A stretch of 64,000 nucleotides of DNA from Bugulina stolonifera (lineage: Eukaryota; Bryozoa; Gymnolaemata; Cheilostomatida; Bugulidae), in assembly GCA_935421135.1 (NCBI GenBank), contig OW285187.1:8990001-9054000 (forward strand). The letters run 5' to 3'. Every line of letters begins with the position of its first letter. The first letter of the stretch is position 1. The notes beneath the pieces were generated by a model. It ran no database searches. It worked only from the letters and a program-made list of their open reading frames with translations, and had not been told where the DNA came from. Below, piece by piece: positions 44,180 to 54,935 of the stretch. The translations under genes were made by a program, and so were the position numbers.

Positions 44180-46526
44180 ATGGCGACAATAAAAAGTTTC
44201 TTGCTCTTTGCAGCAGTTCTGCAAGTTGCCTCCTTTGTTGAAGTAAAAGCGGACCCCACACCCATTGTAATATGGCATGGAATGGGTGAGTAACACACAC
44301 ACTTGTAATGGACACTTGTGTACTCTACTTCAGACGTATGAACTCTAAGTTAGTGGAATTGGTAAGGGGGCGGGGCATCAACTTAAACCAGAGCCCACCA
44401 AAACCTATTTTTGTTTTACCTCTTTTTCACATTAGTATCATACTCTAATTTAATAAATTTTTAATGCCATTTACAATGTAAAAAAATTCAAAAGGTCTAG
44501 CTGAGATTCTGGTCGATATAACATAAACATGTAATGTACTAATTCATCTAATTGATCAAACCCTAAGCCCTCATACATTCAATAGTAATGCAATCACAAT
44601 CTGGTGAACTGTGATCTCTACAGTATGCTGAGCTTCCAAACACTTGAATCGAAATTCAGTCACATTACCACTTCACAAAGATTTATGACATAATTTGCTT
44701 ACTTGCTCTGTGCTGCCATACCAACTACTATTAATAAAGTTTCCCTGTGTATCTTATATGTAGGTGACAGCTGCTGTAACCCAATGAGCATGGGTAGTAT
44801 GAAGTCTCTCTTTGAGAAGCAAATCAGTGGAGTCTATGTGAAATCACTTATGATCGGCAGCAATATGATGGAGGTGCGTTTTTCTGGTCGAGTGATTATT
44901 ATAGCTAATCTAGCATAGACTACAAATTGCGAAACCTCTTCACACCTCTATCAAGTTAAACAATGTACATGTAATTACAGGACACAGAGAATGGCTTTTT
45001 TATGAATGCTAACAAGCAGATTTCTAATGTTTGTGACCAAGTAAGATCTGATCCTAAGTTGAAGAATGGTTATAACTCTGTGGGCTTCTCTCAAGGTGGA
45101 CAATTTCTTCGGGCTTTAGTTCAGCGATGTCCTGATCCTCCCATGCTCAACCTCATATCTATAGGTGGACAGCATCAAGGTATATATACAACGTATGGTC
45201 TGATTTTTGCTGCCTAATTAGTATCTAAGAGCTGTTAGTCAATTGATATATTTTTGTAGCAGTCCATTAGTATATTTTTGAATAAAGGTTATATCTGACA
45301 ATACTAGATAATTAGTAGGTTTAGTATATATTGACAAAGTTTTATATTCTGGTGAAGTGATGATAGTTGCAGTTTATTTTCAAACAACCATAATTTTACA
45401 TAGTTTAATTAATGAATTAAGTGGAATACAATATTTTATTGGAAGTCGGATGTGCAAATAGTTATATAGGCTATATTTTAATTTTGTTGTATCTCTGTAA
45501 GGTGTATATGGTTTCCCACGATGCCCAGGAGATAATGCAACTCTATGTGATTGGGCTAGAAAGCTTCTTAACCTCGGAGCATACGTCAGCATTGTACAGG
45601 ACAAGTAAGTAGTACATTCTTATTCTTCCTGTGTGTCTCAGGTTCTGCTGATATATTTATTTTTAATTTTTATTTGTCCAGCTCATTTGACTTTTAATTA
45701 TTCTACTATAATTTAAGCCTGGTGCAAGCAGAGTACTGGAATGATCCACTGAATCAAGAGGAGTATAAGGAAGCTAGCGTATTTCTGGCAGATATTAACA
45801 ATGAGAACGTAAGTGATCACCATTTTAAATATGACCGTGAACTTGTGAGTTGGATTTTTTACTACTTTAATAATCTGATATTTATTTGGCCAATCTACTT
45901 TAGAAAAAGAATGAAACTTACAAGAAGAACCTGCAGACACTCAAGAACTTTGTCATGGTGAAGTTTACTGAAGACACCATGGTACAGCCCAGGGAGAGTG
46001 AGGTAAGTAAGAGTGGACCATGTTTGTCACCAACTCATGACTAGTGTCTGAACTTAATCAGTAATTGATCAGCAGCTGCTATCCCTGTTGATACTGGCAA
46101 ACAAAGTTCACTCATTATAGCTATGTCAGAGCTTTGTATTTGCAGTTACAAGTTACAGATATTTTGTTCCGCCAACTTTGTTTCACTTTGAACTGATACC
46201 ATCATTGCTGCTATAGGATTGTTTATTCATTACGGTCATATTCGAGATTGGACACTACCTAACTTTAGTCACCTTGACTGTTTGCATTTGGGAACAATTT
46301 TGGTAACTCTTACATTTTTATGTTCCAGTGGTTTGGTAAATACGAGGATGGCTCTACTGATAAGGTTTTATCATTGTTTGAGACCAAACTTTACAAGGAA
46401 GATTGGCTTGGACTGCAGGCTATGAATTCTACAGGAAGACTTCACTTTTTGGCCACTGTTGGTGATCATCTTCAAATCGATGAAGCATGGCTCATCAAGA
46501 ATGTCATTGATGTGTTTTTAAAGTAG
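44180..46526 (+). CDS. PPT1: Palmitoyl-protein thioesterase 1, lysosomal
   Basis: Seven exons (44180-44285, 44764-44873, 44981-45179, 45502-45604, 45718-45808, 45904-46002, 46329-46526) encode 301 residues (human 306). The enzyme removes palmitate from cysteine residues of proteins in the lysosome. A hydrophobic signal peptide covers about residues 1-24. The family core WHGMGDSCCNP follows. The catalytic triad is complete: Ser109 in GFSQGGQ, Asp227 in FTEDTM and His283 in GDHLQ, with the same spacing as in vertebrates. Conserved stretches include [21 protein letters not shown] and VFLADIN. N-glycosylation sequons at Asn206 (NET) and Asn269 (NST) are visible, the first aligning with a used vertebrate site. 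All splice phases agree. Confidence 0.97.
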
Positions 46527-46857
46527 ATTAGACATTGTGTTACATTACGTGTTATAATATGTGTCTTCTCTACAATCATACTGTCTTATTTTCCAACTAT
46601 TACTCTTGATTGGGACTGTCTAATTTTCTTGTTTGATTTGTGCAAGTAACAGGGTGATCTCTATTTCACAGAATTTTTTCTTCAGTAATGCCATAAACAT
46701 TTATATGACTAGATATGTTAGCAATTATGCATATTGCTTTTTATAAATTAAGTTTGCAATATATATGACTGTTATTAGGTAGGCTGCATACACCATTGAT
46801 TCATGTGATGCTAATTTTATTGTATTTTATAAAGTGAAGGTCTAGCAATCATAACAT

Positions 46858-46863
46858 AATAAA
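46858..46863 (+). promoter_or_regulatory. Polyadenylation signal for PPT1
   Basis: An AATAAA lies about 330 bp past the PPT1 stop, with another copy near 46907. It is assigned by position. Confidence 0.5.
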
Positions 46864-47173
46864 TATTAAATAGTCTGGTACTGTTCTTCTATCATATTTC
46901 CATAGAATAAATAAACTTGGATCAAAGATATCTTTGCCTAAATACATAAATATCTGCATTCTGCAACACCACCGACCCTGGTCTGAACACTAAGTTGAAG
47001 CACGAACTCCTTGGTTAGGCCTTTGAAGGACGCGCAGTTGTCCTCTCTGTTCTAGGCGAAATGCGTTGTAGAGAGGATAACTTACTATTATGACAAATTT
47101 CTTAGGCTCGAACCAGAAACGTGCACTATCGAGCTCAACAATCACCGTAGTACCAAAGATAGCTGTAGTAGAT

Positions 47174-47308
47174 GGTTGTACCCAAAGGGATATATTGAGA
47201 TCTATACCCCTTTGGTTGTACCATAGAGTTATCTCCCCAGGGGGTGTTACCTCTATGGGTTGTACCCAAAGTGGTACAATAACAATATTGTACCACTTTG
47301 GTTGTACC
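47174..47308. repeat. GGTTGTACC hairpin array
   Basis: Four direct copies of GGTTGTACC (47174, 47214, 47258, 47300) alternate with short inverted pairs. CCCAAAGGG faces CCCTTTGG around a 47190-47205 loop. CCAAAGTGGTACAATA faces its exact reverse complement across only four bases near 47281-47284. It could be the core of a small palindromic repeat element between PPT1 and the LINE copy. Confidence 0.7.
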
Positions 47309-47744
47309 AGGCCGGCTCACACCGGAAATAGGTTACGCCCACAATATATTCTCATAATGGTGGTTTATAAATCTTTATCTGAAGCTTTTACTTTTGCATG
47401 AATGTTTTCCTAAGCTTTCCTCAGTCTTGGTGTCATTTTTATTTTATGATTATTAATATTCAAATATAATAATTATATTATTATTATATCATTATAATTG
47501 TAATAATTAATAAAATATAATGTGATGAAAAATAAAATAAAAACCTTATTTTTATTTTTTAATAATTATTATTATAATTATAATTATTAGCTAATTAATA
47601 TAAATATAATATAATGTTATGTAAATAATAAATTACTATATAAAATACTTAAGCAGAAATAAATATCATAATAATTGATGTATTTTGTTAAAATTTCGGT
47701 TAATTATTAATTCTAATCATATGATAATGGAGTATAACAATTTA

Positions 47745-49400
47745 GTCCAGATGGTTTGACCAAGTCCAGATGGTTTGAAGAAGGAAGACCTCACATTAGG
47801 TATAGAGCAGACTGCAGGTTGCTTATCCCTCATCTTTAACAAATCCCTCGAACATGGCAAACTGCCAACTGAATGGAAAACTGCCAACGTTACGCCCATC
47901 CATAAAAGTGGGAGTAAACAAAACGCCAACAACTATCGACCAATCTCTCTGACAAGCATTCCCTGCAAACTGCTCGAACATGTTGTACTCAGAAATCTTC
48001 TGAAGAAGATGGACATTTGGCTTCATAAAAGATAACATGGATTCAGCAAAGGGCTCTCATGTGAAACTCAGATATGTGTCACCCTGCATGAGATCATGGG
48101 GGCGACTGACAAAAAGTCTAGTGTGCATGCCGCAGTCTTGGACCTGTCAGAAGCTTTTGATCGTGTGCCACACACACTACTAATGCAAAAACTGTCAGAG
48201 ATTCCTGGTATGGAAAGTTACCTGCTGAACTGGATACATGATTTCTTATGCAACAGATCACAAACTGTGGTGCTGGATGGTGTGAGATCTGGCTCACTGC
48301 CAGTGACATCAGGAGTTCCGCGGGGCTCGGTGCTGGGCCCTGTGTTGTTTCTGGTGTATATTAATGACCTCCCCAGCCATGTTGATGGCTCTGTTGCCCT
48401 CTTTGCTGATGATACCCTTATGTACCAAGATGTAAACAACCGATGAGAGAAGATTTCAAACCAATCTTGAGTCACTGAACACCTGGGCTAAAGCATGGGA
48501 AATGTGCTTCAATGCCAAAAAGTGTAAGATCATCGCCTTCCAGTCCCAAAGAGCAGTCCCTGAGTATACTATGGATAATCTAGTGCTGGAACACACAGAT
48601 TACTGCAAATACCTGGGAGTGATACTGCAGTCAGACTTGAAGTCCACCAACCATATAACCAATAAAATCTGCAAAGCCGGAAAGCAAGTTGGGATGATCA
48701 GGAGAGCTCTCTACTGGGCACCTGAGCGAGCTAGGTTAATAGCATACAGATCTCTCTGCCTTCCTCACCTAGAATATGCTTCCTACGCATGGGATCCCTC
48801 TACAAGTAAAGAGATTGGGGCACTAGAGATGGTGCAAAACCAAGGTGTGAGAATGATCTGTGGCATCAAAGGAAGGAGAGGTGTCACAGAGGCCAAAGAG
48901 AAGCTTCAACTCCAACAGCTGGTCATCCGACGCAGGAACTCTCGGGTAAAGCTTTTGCTAGATATACTGTCAAGAGAAGAAGCCCATCCTGCTCTCTGTG
49001 CATCATATGATGAAATCATGGAACAACCTCAGACAACAGTTCAGACTAGATCACAGTGTAGAAACGAACCGTGGTCTATTGGAGCCACTGGGAACTGTTT
49101 CCATAACAGCTTTCTACCCCGCACAATACGAGACCTCAAAAAAGAATAAACATTAGCAGAAGAACAACACAACTAATACTAAAATACTACATGGGTACCC
49201 ACTTGTACCCACTCTGAAACCAAATATCTTACCCATGAGATGGTATATGGAACAATGTCCTTATGATAATTTATGTACAAAAATTGAGGCACGCCCCTTC
49301 CGCCCCCTAGGCGGTCTAGCGTAATGTCGTCATTGATGTAAGTAAGTTGATGTAAGTCAAATTTTGCAACTAAACGTATAATTATTGTATACACTATTAT
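47745..49400 (+). pseudogene. 5'-truncated, decayed non-LTR retrotransposon (LINE) reverse transcriptase
   Basis: The open pieces at about 47766-48035, 48036-48445 and 48450-49149 together read as a Jockey/CR1-like reverse transcriptase. It has the entry motif GPDGL-like PDGLKKEDL, NYRPISLTSIPCKLLEHV, motif A LDLSEAFDRVPH, motif B PRGSVLGPVLF, motif C FADD, and the thumb region ending in the typical NSFLPRTIRDLKKE. It is broken by an in-frame TAA at 48033-48035 and a frameshift near 48445. No endonuclease domain precedes it, so it is 5' truncated, which is usual for LINE copies. The tail carries short ttgatgtaagt repeats near 49334-49360. A 16-bp tandem duplication, agtccagatggtttga, marks the left edge. 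It lies between PPT1 and TYSND1. Confidence 0.88.
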
Positions 49401-49728
49401 AGTGACTATTACTACATGTATGTAACATGCTGTTGTACTTTGTATTATGTTATATTGTATTATATAGTATGCATTCTACTATATGATACAATATTATGAA
49501 TATATTTCACATTATATATTTAATAATATTATGTAACTAAATTATATTATTTTGCCATATTGATATTTTATTATAATTATATAATTTAAAATTATAATAT
49601 CAATATGTAATTCTTTCCCATCCTATTGACGCTAAGAGTGGTTCACTGACTGAAAGTATGTTTTAAATGATAATCTAAAAGCTAAAAACTAAGATATACA
49701 TTGCATACATGTACCTGTCTGTTTGCAG

Positions 49729-49784
49729 GTCAGAAGGCTGGTCGTGTTGAAGCCAAACTTGCCATCAAATTTACTTCAGGTCAG
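49729..49784 (+). other. Candidate upstream exon of TYSND1
   Basis: The stretch is preceded by a good acceptor (ctgtttgcag) and followed by gtaaga. It reads QKAGRVEAKLAIKFTSGQ and joins in frame with the exon starting at 50023, giving VMASRV. It has no ATG of its own. It may therefore be coding with a more distal first exon, or just 5' UTR. Confidence 0.4.
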
Positions 49785-50025
49785 GTAAGATGCATAAAAT
49801 GACTTAATATACATATATATGTATAGATATGTAATATTCCTACTATTTATACACATACAACTGAAATAACATGTAGCATGCATCAGGCGCTTGGGAAGAT
49901 AAAGTGTAGATTGTTATTTACAAGATTACATGCTTATACCTAGTACCACTATGTTGAGTTGTCATCTATTCATCATTCATCCATATCTACCAAATTTTAG
50001 TACTCCTTGTTTTACACCTTAGGTA

Positions 50026-51495
50026 ATGGCTTCCAGAGTGCTATCCGACTATGAGATAACATGCGTAGTCAGTTGCATACCAGATAAGGACTGTACAGGC
50101 GATAATAACACTCGAAGTTGCTCTGCTGTCTTCCTTTCGCCTAAACATGTTTTGGTACCAGGATGCATACTGCCGCAGAATCAGGACGATGTATGTCGTG
50201 CACCAGACATAAAATTTGAGATCCTTGCAAAGTACAATTCACAAATGTTGGAATCTAAGAAAGCAAAATTGGTCACATTATGGGAATGTAACTCTCTTCT
50301 GGAGGCTGTTAATAGTCTATTTTTGAACTCGGACATAGCACCAAGATCTGATAGCGATCATGATGATGTTGACATATGCCAATTGGTAACCTTCCTTATT
50401 CTGGAAATCTGTGAGGACCGTGAATGCTATCACATGAGTAGCAATTTAATAAATCTTGGACAAGTAGGTGAATTAAATGCCTTTATGGACATCGTATCAT
50501 GTTGCACACCATTTGGGAACAACTATGCTCAGGAGTTTTTCAATTCTTGGACATCAGGATTAGTATCAAAAGCTATTGATATGAATAATTCACTATTTCT
50601 CGCTGACCTTGCATGTATGCCCGGTGGTCAAGGGGGTATTGTCTATGAGAGTACCAGAATGGTAGCTGTTGGAATTATTGTTCATCCAGTGATCTGGAGG
50701 CAAGACGAGTATACTGGGCTATCAATCATTGCTTCGCTTCCCAGTATAGTAAAATCATTACACTCACACTCTTGCAGCATCAATACTATACCACAATACA
50801 TCAAATCGCTCGACTTACTCGCAATGCAACCTCATCATTATACTCTGCCGGTGAAATGTACGAGGTTGGTAAGAATACAGCATGGTACAACATGGGGCTC
50901 AGGAATATTACTTTCTGCAAACTACGTTATAACGTGCTCCCATGTTATTAAAGACAAAATTAGTAACGCAATTTATGTGCATACCAATTGTGAAGTTATT
51001 AGAGCCACTGTATTGTATACAAGTTCCAACATTGATGCATTTGATGTCGCTGTACTGAAGCTTCAGAGGCCTGTGAGAAATATAACAGGCATACTTTCGG
51101 TAAAAGAAGCAGAAGTTGGTATGCATGTGCAGGCAGAAGGCTTTGGGATATTTCAACATGACTCGAAACCAATAGTTTCCAAAGGCATCATCTCCAAAAT
51201 AGCTAAGGTTGAGCCAGGTTGTCACCATCTACTTACTACTTGCAAAACGCACTCTGGATCGAGTGGTGGTGCTATAACAGATCAATCTAACAATGCTGTC
51301 GGAATGATTACATCAAATGTGCATGACTCAACAAACAATATTTGCTACACTAACCTTGGCTTTGCTATATCTCTCCATAATATGTATCCAATAATTAAAC
51401 TGGTATGTGCAACTGGAGATGTTAGCGGATTTTTGAAGTTGGAAGCTGAGATGGGTAGCAACAATGGTTTCTTTTCCTTAAAATCAAAGCTCTAG
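50026..51495 (+). CDS. TYSND1: Peroxisomal trypsin-like serine protease, PTS1 (SKL) ending
   Basis: One long exon encodes 489 residues from the first ATG. The family processes peroxisomal matrix enzymes, including removal of PTS2 presequences. The C-terminus is SKL, the canonical peroxisomal import signal, as in the vertebrate protein. The catalytic triad is visible: His306 in VITCSHVIKD, Asp340 in AFDVAVLKL and Ser413 in SGSSGGAI. The Asp-Ser spacing is the same as in the vertebrate protein. The N-terminal half is divergent but opens with the family's SCSAVFLSPKHVLVPG-like segment, corresponding to the inactive first barrel. The long intronless body is unusual beside its intron-rich neighbours. 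Translation could begin further upstream through the exon at 49729. Confidence 0.92.
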   Translation: MASRVLSDYEITCVVSCIPDKDCTGDNNTRSCSAVFLSPKHVLVPGCILPQNQDDVCRAPDIKFEILAKYNSQMLESKKAKLVTLWECNSLLEAVNSLFLNSDIAPRSDSDHDDVDICQLVTFLILEICEDRECYHMSSNLINLGQVGELNAFMDIVSCCTPFGNNYAQEFFNSWTSGLVSKAIDMNNSLFLADLACMPGGQGGIVYESTRMVAVGIIVHPVIWRQDEYTGLSIIASLPSIVKSLHSHSCSINTIPQYIKSLDLLAMQPHHYTLPVKCTRLVRIQHGTTWGSGILLSANYVITCSHVIKDKISNAIYVHTNCEVIRATVLYTSSNIDAFDVAVLKLQRPVRNITGILSVKEAEVGMHVQAEGFGIFQHDSKPIVSKGIISKIAKVEPGCHHLLTTCKTHSGSSGGAITDQSNNAVGMITSNVHDSTNNICYTNLGFAISLHNMYPIIKLVCATGDVSGFLKLEAEMGSNNGFFSLKSKL

Positions 51496-52079
51496 GCTTC
51501 TAATTTGGTCGGTGTATGTCGATTATTTGTAAATATTATGTTATGTGTAACTATATCAATATATACATGTATTTGATATTGAAAATTTGTCACATCATCT
51601 ATTCTCCTAGCTTTCTACTGCTTTCATGATTGAACGTGCAGTTTTTAGGGTTATAGGTGTGTATCATGGATGTGTAGTGTTGGCCAGGATACCAATAGTC
51701 AGTACCGAGACTTCTGCATATTGTGTTCTTTAGATCACTGTGGAGTGGAACCCACCGATTTTTATCTTCATTTGTTCAATAATATATATTGTATACATGT
51801 GTATATTCCATAGTAAGTACATGTTATATAATTGTATATAATTGTTGAACGAAAGAAGCTTACAATCAGTGAGTTACATGGTGATCTATAGGATACAAAC
51901 AGAATGTATGGGGTATATGCATACCACTAGTCCATTTCCATAAGTAATATTTACTGATACTATTATTTTATTAATGGCATGGCTGTAAGTAATTCGTAGG
52001 GACAAATTTTATTTGTATCAAATTGAGTAGACTGTAGTGAAAACAGGTGATTTTATTGCTTCCAGTTGCATGCATCTTC

Positions 52080-53130
52080 TGACAGTGCAGTGTTATATTA
52101 CACAACCAAACAGCTTGTGTAGTACCAGAGCAATCCATCCTGACAAGAGCTACCAAGCTCCCACCCACTTTTTTGCTGTGGAGAGAACACCAAACTGAAC
52201 AGTTCCTAGTGAACCTATGTCCTCTAGTTCGATCTGGGGGTGGTGAGAACTTGTATACCTCGAGTTGTGTACCTTTCCTCCATTGGCAGCACACAGCGGT
52301 GAGCGGTCAGAGCCGGCTCTGACAGCAGCCAACTGACTCAACTCCTATACCAGGGGTTTGGTGTGCATCATCGAAAAAATTTTTGAGGATGCCACCAAAT
52401 GTTTTTTTTGAAAAAAAGCCATTACTTCAACTGAACGTCTCCTTTTGTCCTGCATCCAATAGTGGGAGGAGTTGTATCTCCCTGGCTGTTCTCGAGTCTA
52501 CGTTTTTCTTTGGTGGGAAATTTCCGACTCTCATCATGTGAAGACTTTAATTGGATCGTGTGAAGAGTTACGTCGCTATTGGCCAGCTCTAAAAAATAAA
52601 TAGTACGAAACCTATAGTAGTAGAGTTTGTAATGCGAAGGGTCGCAAATCCTGCCATTATAATTTGGAGCAAACTGATGAATTTGTGCAATCAAACGCGC
52701 CACATTTTATACTGAATAAAAAGCAATAATAACAAATGAAAATTTATTAAATATTTTTAATTTAATTGTTATGATATTTACCATATCACAATTCATGGTC
52801 TACTATAATGATGAGACATTTGTTCGTTTTAAGAAGTAATATTTAATATAATATGTAGAACTTCTAGTGTGTAGTCTTATTATTATAATTATGATTATTA
52901 ATAATTATATTATATTATAATTTATTGATCAATTAATTGATAGCCTAGCCCTATGAAATGAACCAGGTGAGGTTCACTGGCCAGTTGAGTTCCAGTTTGG
53001 TGTTCTCTCCACAGCAGGGAGTGGATGCCGGGTGGGAGCTTGGTAGCTCTTTTCTCGTCAGGAAGCCTTGCTCTGGTACTGCACAGCAAGCTGTTTGATT
53101 GTATAAGATTCAGTATAACACTGCAATGTC
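52080..53130. repeat. Inverted pair of ~150-bp repeats with ~0.75 kb between
   Basis: The block at about 52080-52225 (gtgcagtgttatattacac through gctgtggagagaacaccaaactg to cagtgaacct-like sequence) reappears reversed at about 52968-53130. The shared words include ctgtggagagaacaccaaactg, gagctaccaagctcccaccc and caaacagctt. The copies differ by scattered substitutions and indels, so the duplication is not recent. Confidence 0.75.
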
Positions 53131-53214
53131 GAATCTGCAATGCAGGAGGAAGAGGCATGCAACTGGGGGCACTGACGTGACTAAAATAATGTTTCCACTG
53201 CACCTCTACAACCA

Positions 53215-53410
53215 GTACCATAACAGCTTTCTACCGAGAACATTACGAGATTTAAAGATGGAACCATCCTGCTGATACTAATACTTCAAGAACAACTGAA
53301 CTTTTAATAGATCTTGAACTAATAAATTAAATACTGTCCCAACTCATGTTGCCCACTGTCCCATGTGAGGCATGCCCCTTCCACTCCCTAGGTTGTCTAT
53401 TGTGACAATG
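53215..53410 (+). mobile_element. 3'-end fragment of the same LINE family
   Basis: The stretch begins with accataacagctttctaccg and reads NSFLPRTLRDLK, like the C-terminus of the copy at 48-49 kb. Its 3' UTR also matches (cccactgtcccatgtgaggcatgccccttcc... against gaggcacgccccttccgcc...). Only the tail of the element is present. Confidence 0.8.
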
Positions 53411-54499
53411 AACTCAATGCAAGTCCAAAAATAGTTAAAACTAGAGGCTCCCTTATGTTATAGATTTACATGAAATTGCTGGCGGAGTCCTACCTCATCC
53501 GAGGTAAATTCTGAGGTAAATGTGTAAGTTCTTTAATCTGTCTATTCTATTGATCTATCAATCTTCATCTTGATGATCAAGTTCAAGTTGATGAAGTAAT
53601 AACTAATAAAGTAAGACTATTTATATATTACTCTATTAATTATATTATTATAATAATATTCATATTGATATTCATTGTTATCTACTATATAGGCCTATAT
53701 AAATTAAAAATTAGTGGAAATAAATTTTTAAAATACCACAATAATGTTATGTTTATGTTATGTACATGATTGTATGATGTAGGTACCCAAATCCAATCAT
53801 AAAACAATTCTAATTATAATAGGCTACATAATCATGATGTTGAATCCAAATATGCAAGAATTATGTTGTGTCCAGCCAGTATGTTTTAGTCCTACATGCA
53901 AGTAAATTACTAATGTGTACACAGTCACTGTGTTATCCACAATGTCTTGCTTAATGGTCATGGCGTTTATTACTCTCATAACACGAAGTTATGTAACTAA
54001 CTTTATTGGCTAATGAGGTCTTGCTACTCTTGGCAACATACTGCAGTTTTTATTCAAAGTTGCCCTGATAAAAACTGCTGGATTTATGACTATTTAGTTT
54101 GGAGTCAGCAGGGACCGCATTCACAATAATTCTTCCAAACTTTTTGGATAATAAGTCACTTAGGCTTTTATTCAAATTTGGCAACAACTACTATGCTCAA
54201 ATTCCTGCAACAATGCACTCACTTGGCTTGTTTACCAATCAGAAGTAGTACTGCTCAAAATTCGGTTAAAATTTAAGTGATGGAGGGGAAGTGTAGGAAT
54301 TGGGATTACTGGGAACTCTCTCTAGTAGTCTTATGTTAAGGCCTATATTGTACAGTGCTAAATTTCAGCAGAAACTATTGTCTGATTTATATATGTATTT
54401 TTATGTAGCCTCCATAAAACAATCATCACATCACATTAATAGACAACACCAAGCCCACTGACAGGCCGATCAGCATAACTAGGCTGATCTCTTCTATGA

Positions 54500-54507
54500 G
54501 CGGGAAA
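54500..54507. promoter_or_regulatory. E2F-type site upstream of NCAPD3
   Basis: GCGGGAAA is the exact reverse complement of TTTCCCGC and lies about 430 bp before the first coding exon. Condensin genes are cell-cycle regulated in other animals. One short site at this distance is weak evidence. Confidence 0.35.
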
Positions 54508-54935
54508 TGCAGACAATTAGCCATTTCAGCAACATGCATCACAATACTGACACTGTTTAGTGGTATTTAGGTCATTAGCCAGCAAGCATCACAGCCTGCG
54601 GTACTGGATTCCGCACTCCTGGATGAACAAACATCGAAGAAAATTATTTCTCGCAAATTTAGTTGTAATATTTTTCGGTGTCCCATAGGCTACACTGTGG
54701 AATAGCTATTTCACATGATTAGTATTAGGTGGATGCCATCAGTTTGTTTTCGTTTCCCAAGAAATGCAACGTATAGACATCTTGAAATTGAAAATACTTA
54801 CATGAGTGATTGCAACTCGCCATTTCCAATTATCTAAATTTGTAATTACCGCCAATTGTTACTAATTTGTTTTGCAGTTATTATTTATTGTTGGTGAGCT
54901 GAGTGACTGGTGGTTTGCTGTGTTCAGTACAAAGG

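Larger units (their letters stand above)
51496..54935. other. Intergenic region between TYSND1 and NCAPD3, repeat-rich
   Basis: The left part holds the TYSND1 3' UTR. At 52080-53130 there is an inverted pair of repeats, and at 53215-53410 a LINE tail fragment. From 53450 to 54935 I see no gene; a GCGGGAAA E2F-type site lies at 54500-54507. Confidence 0.6.

Noticed and set aside
48118..48475. Minus-strand frames opposite the LINE
   Set aside because: They are antisense to reverse-transcriptase motifs on the plus strand.
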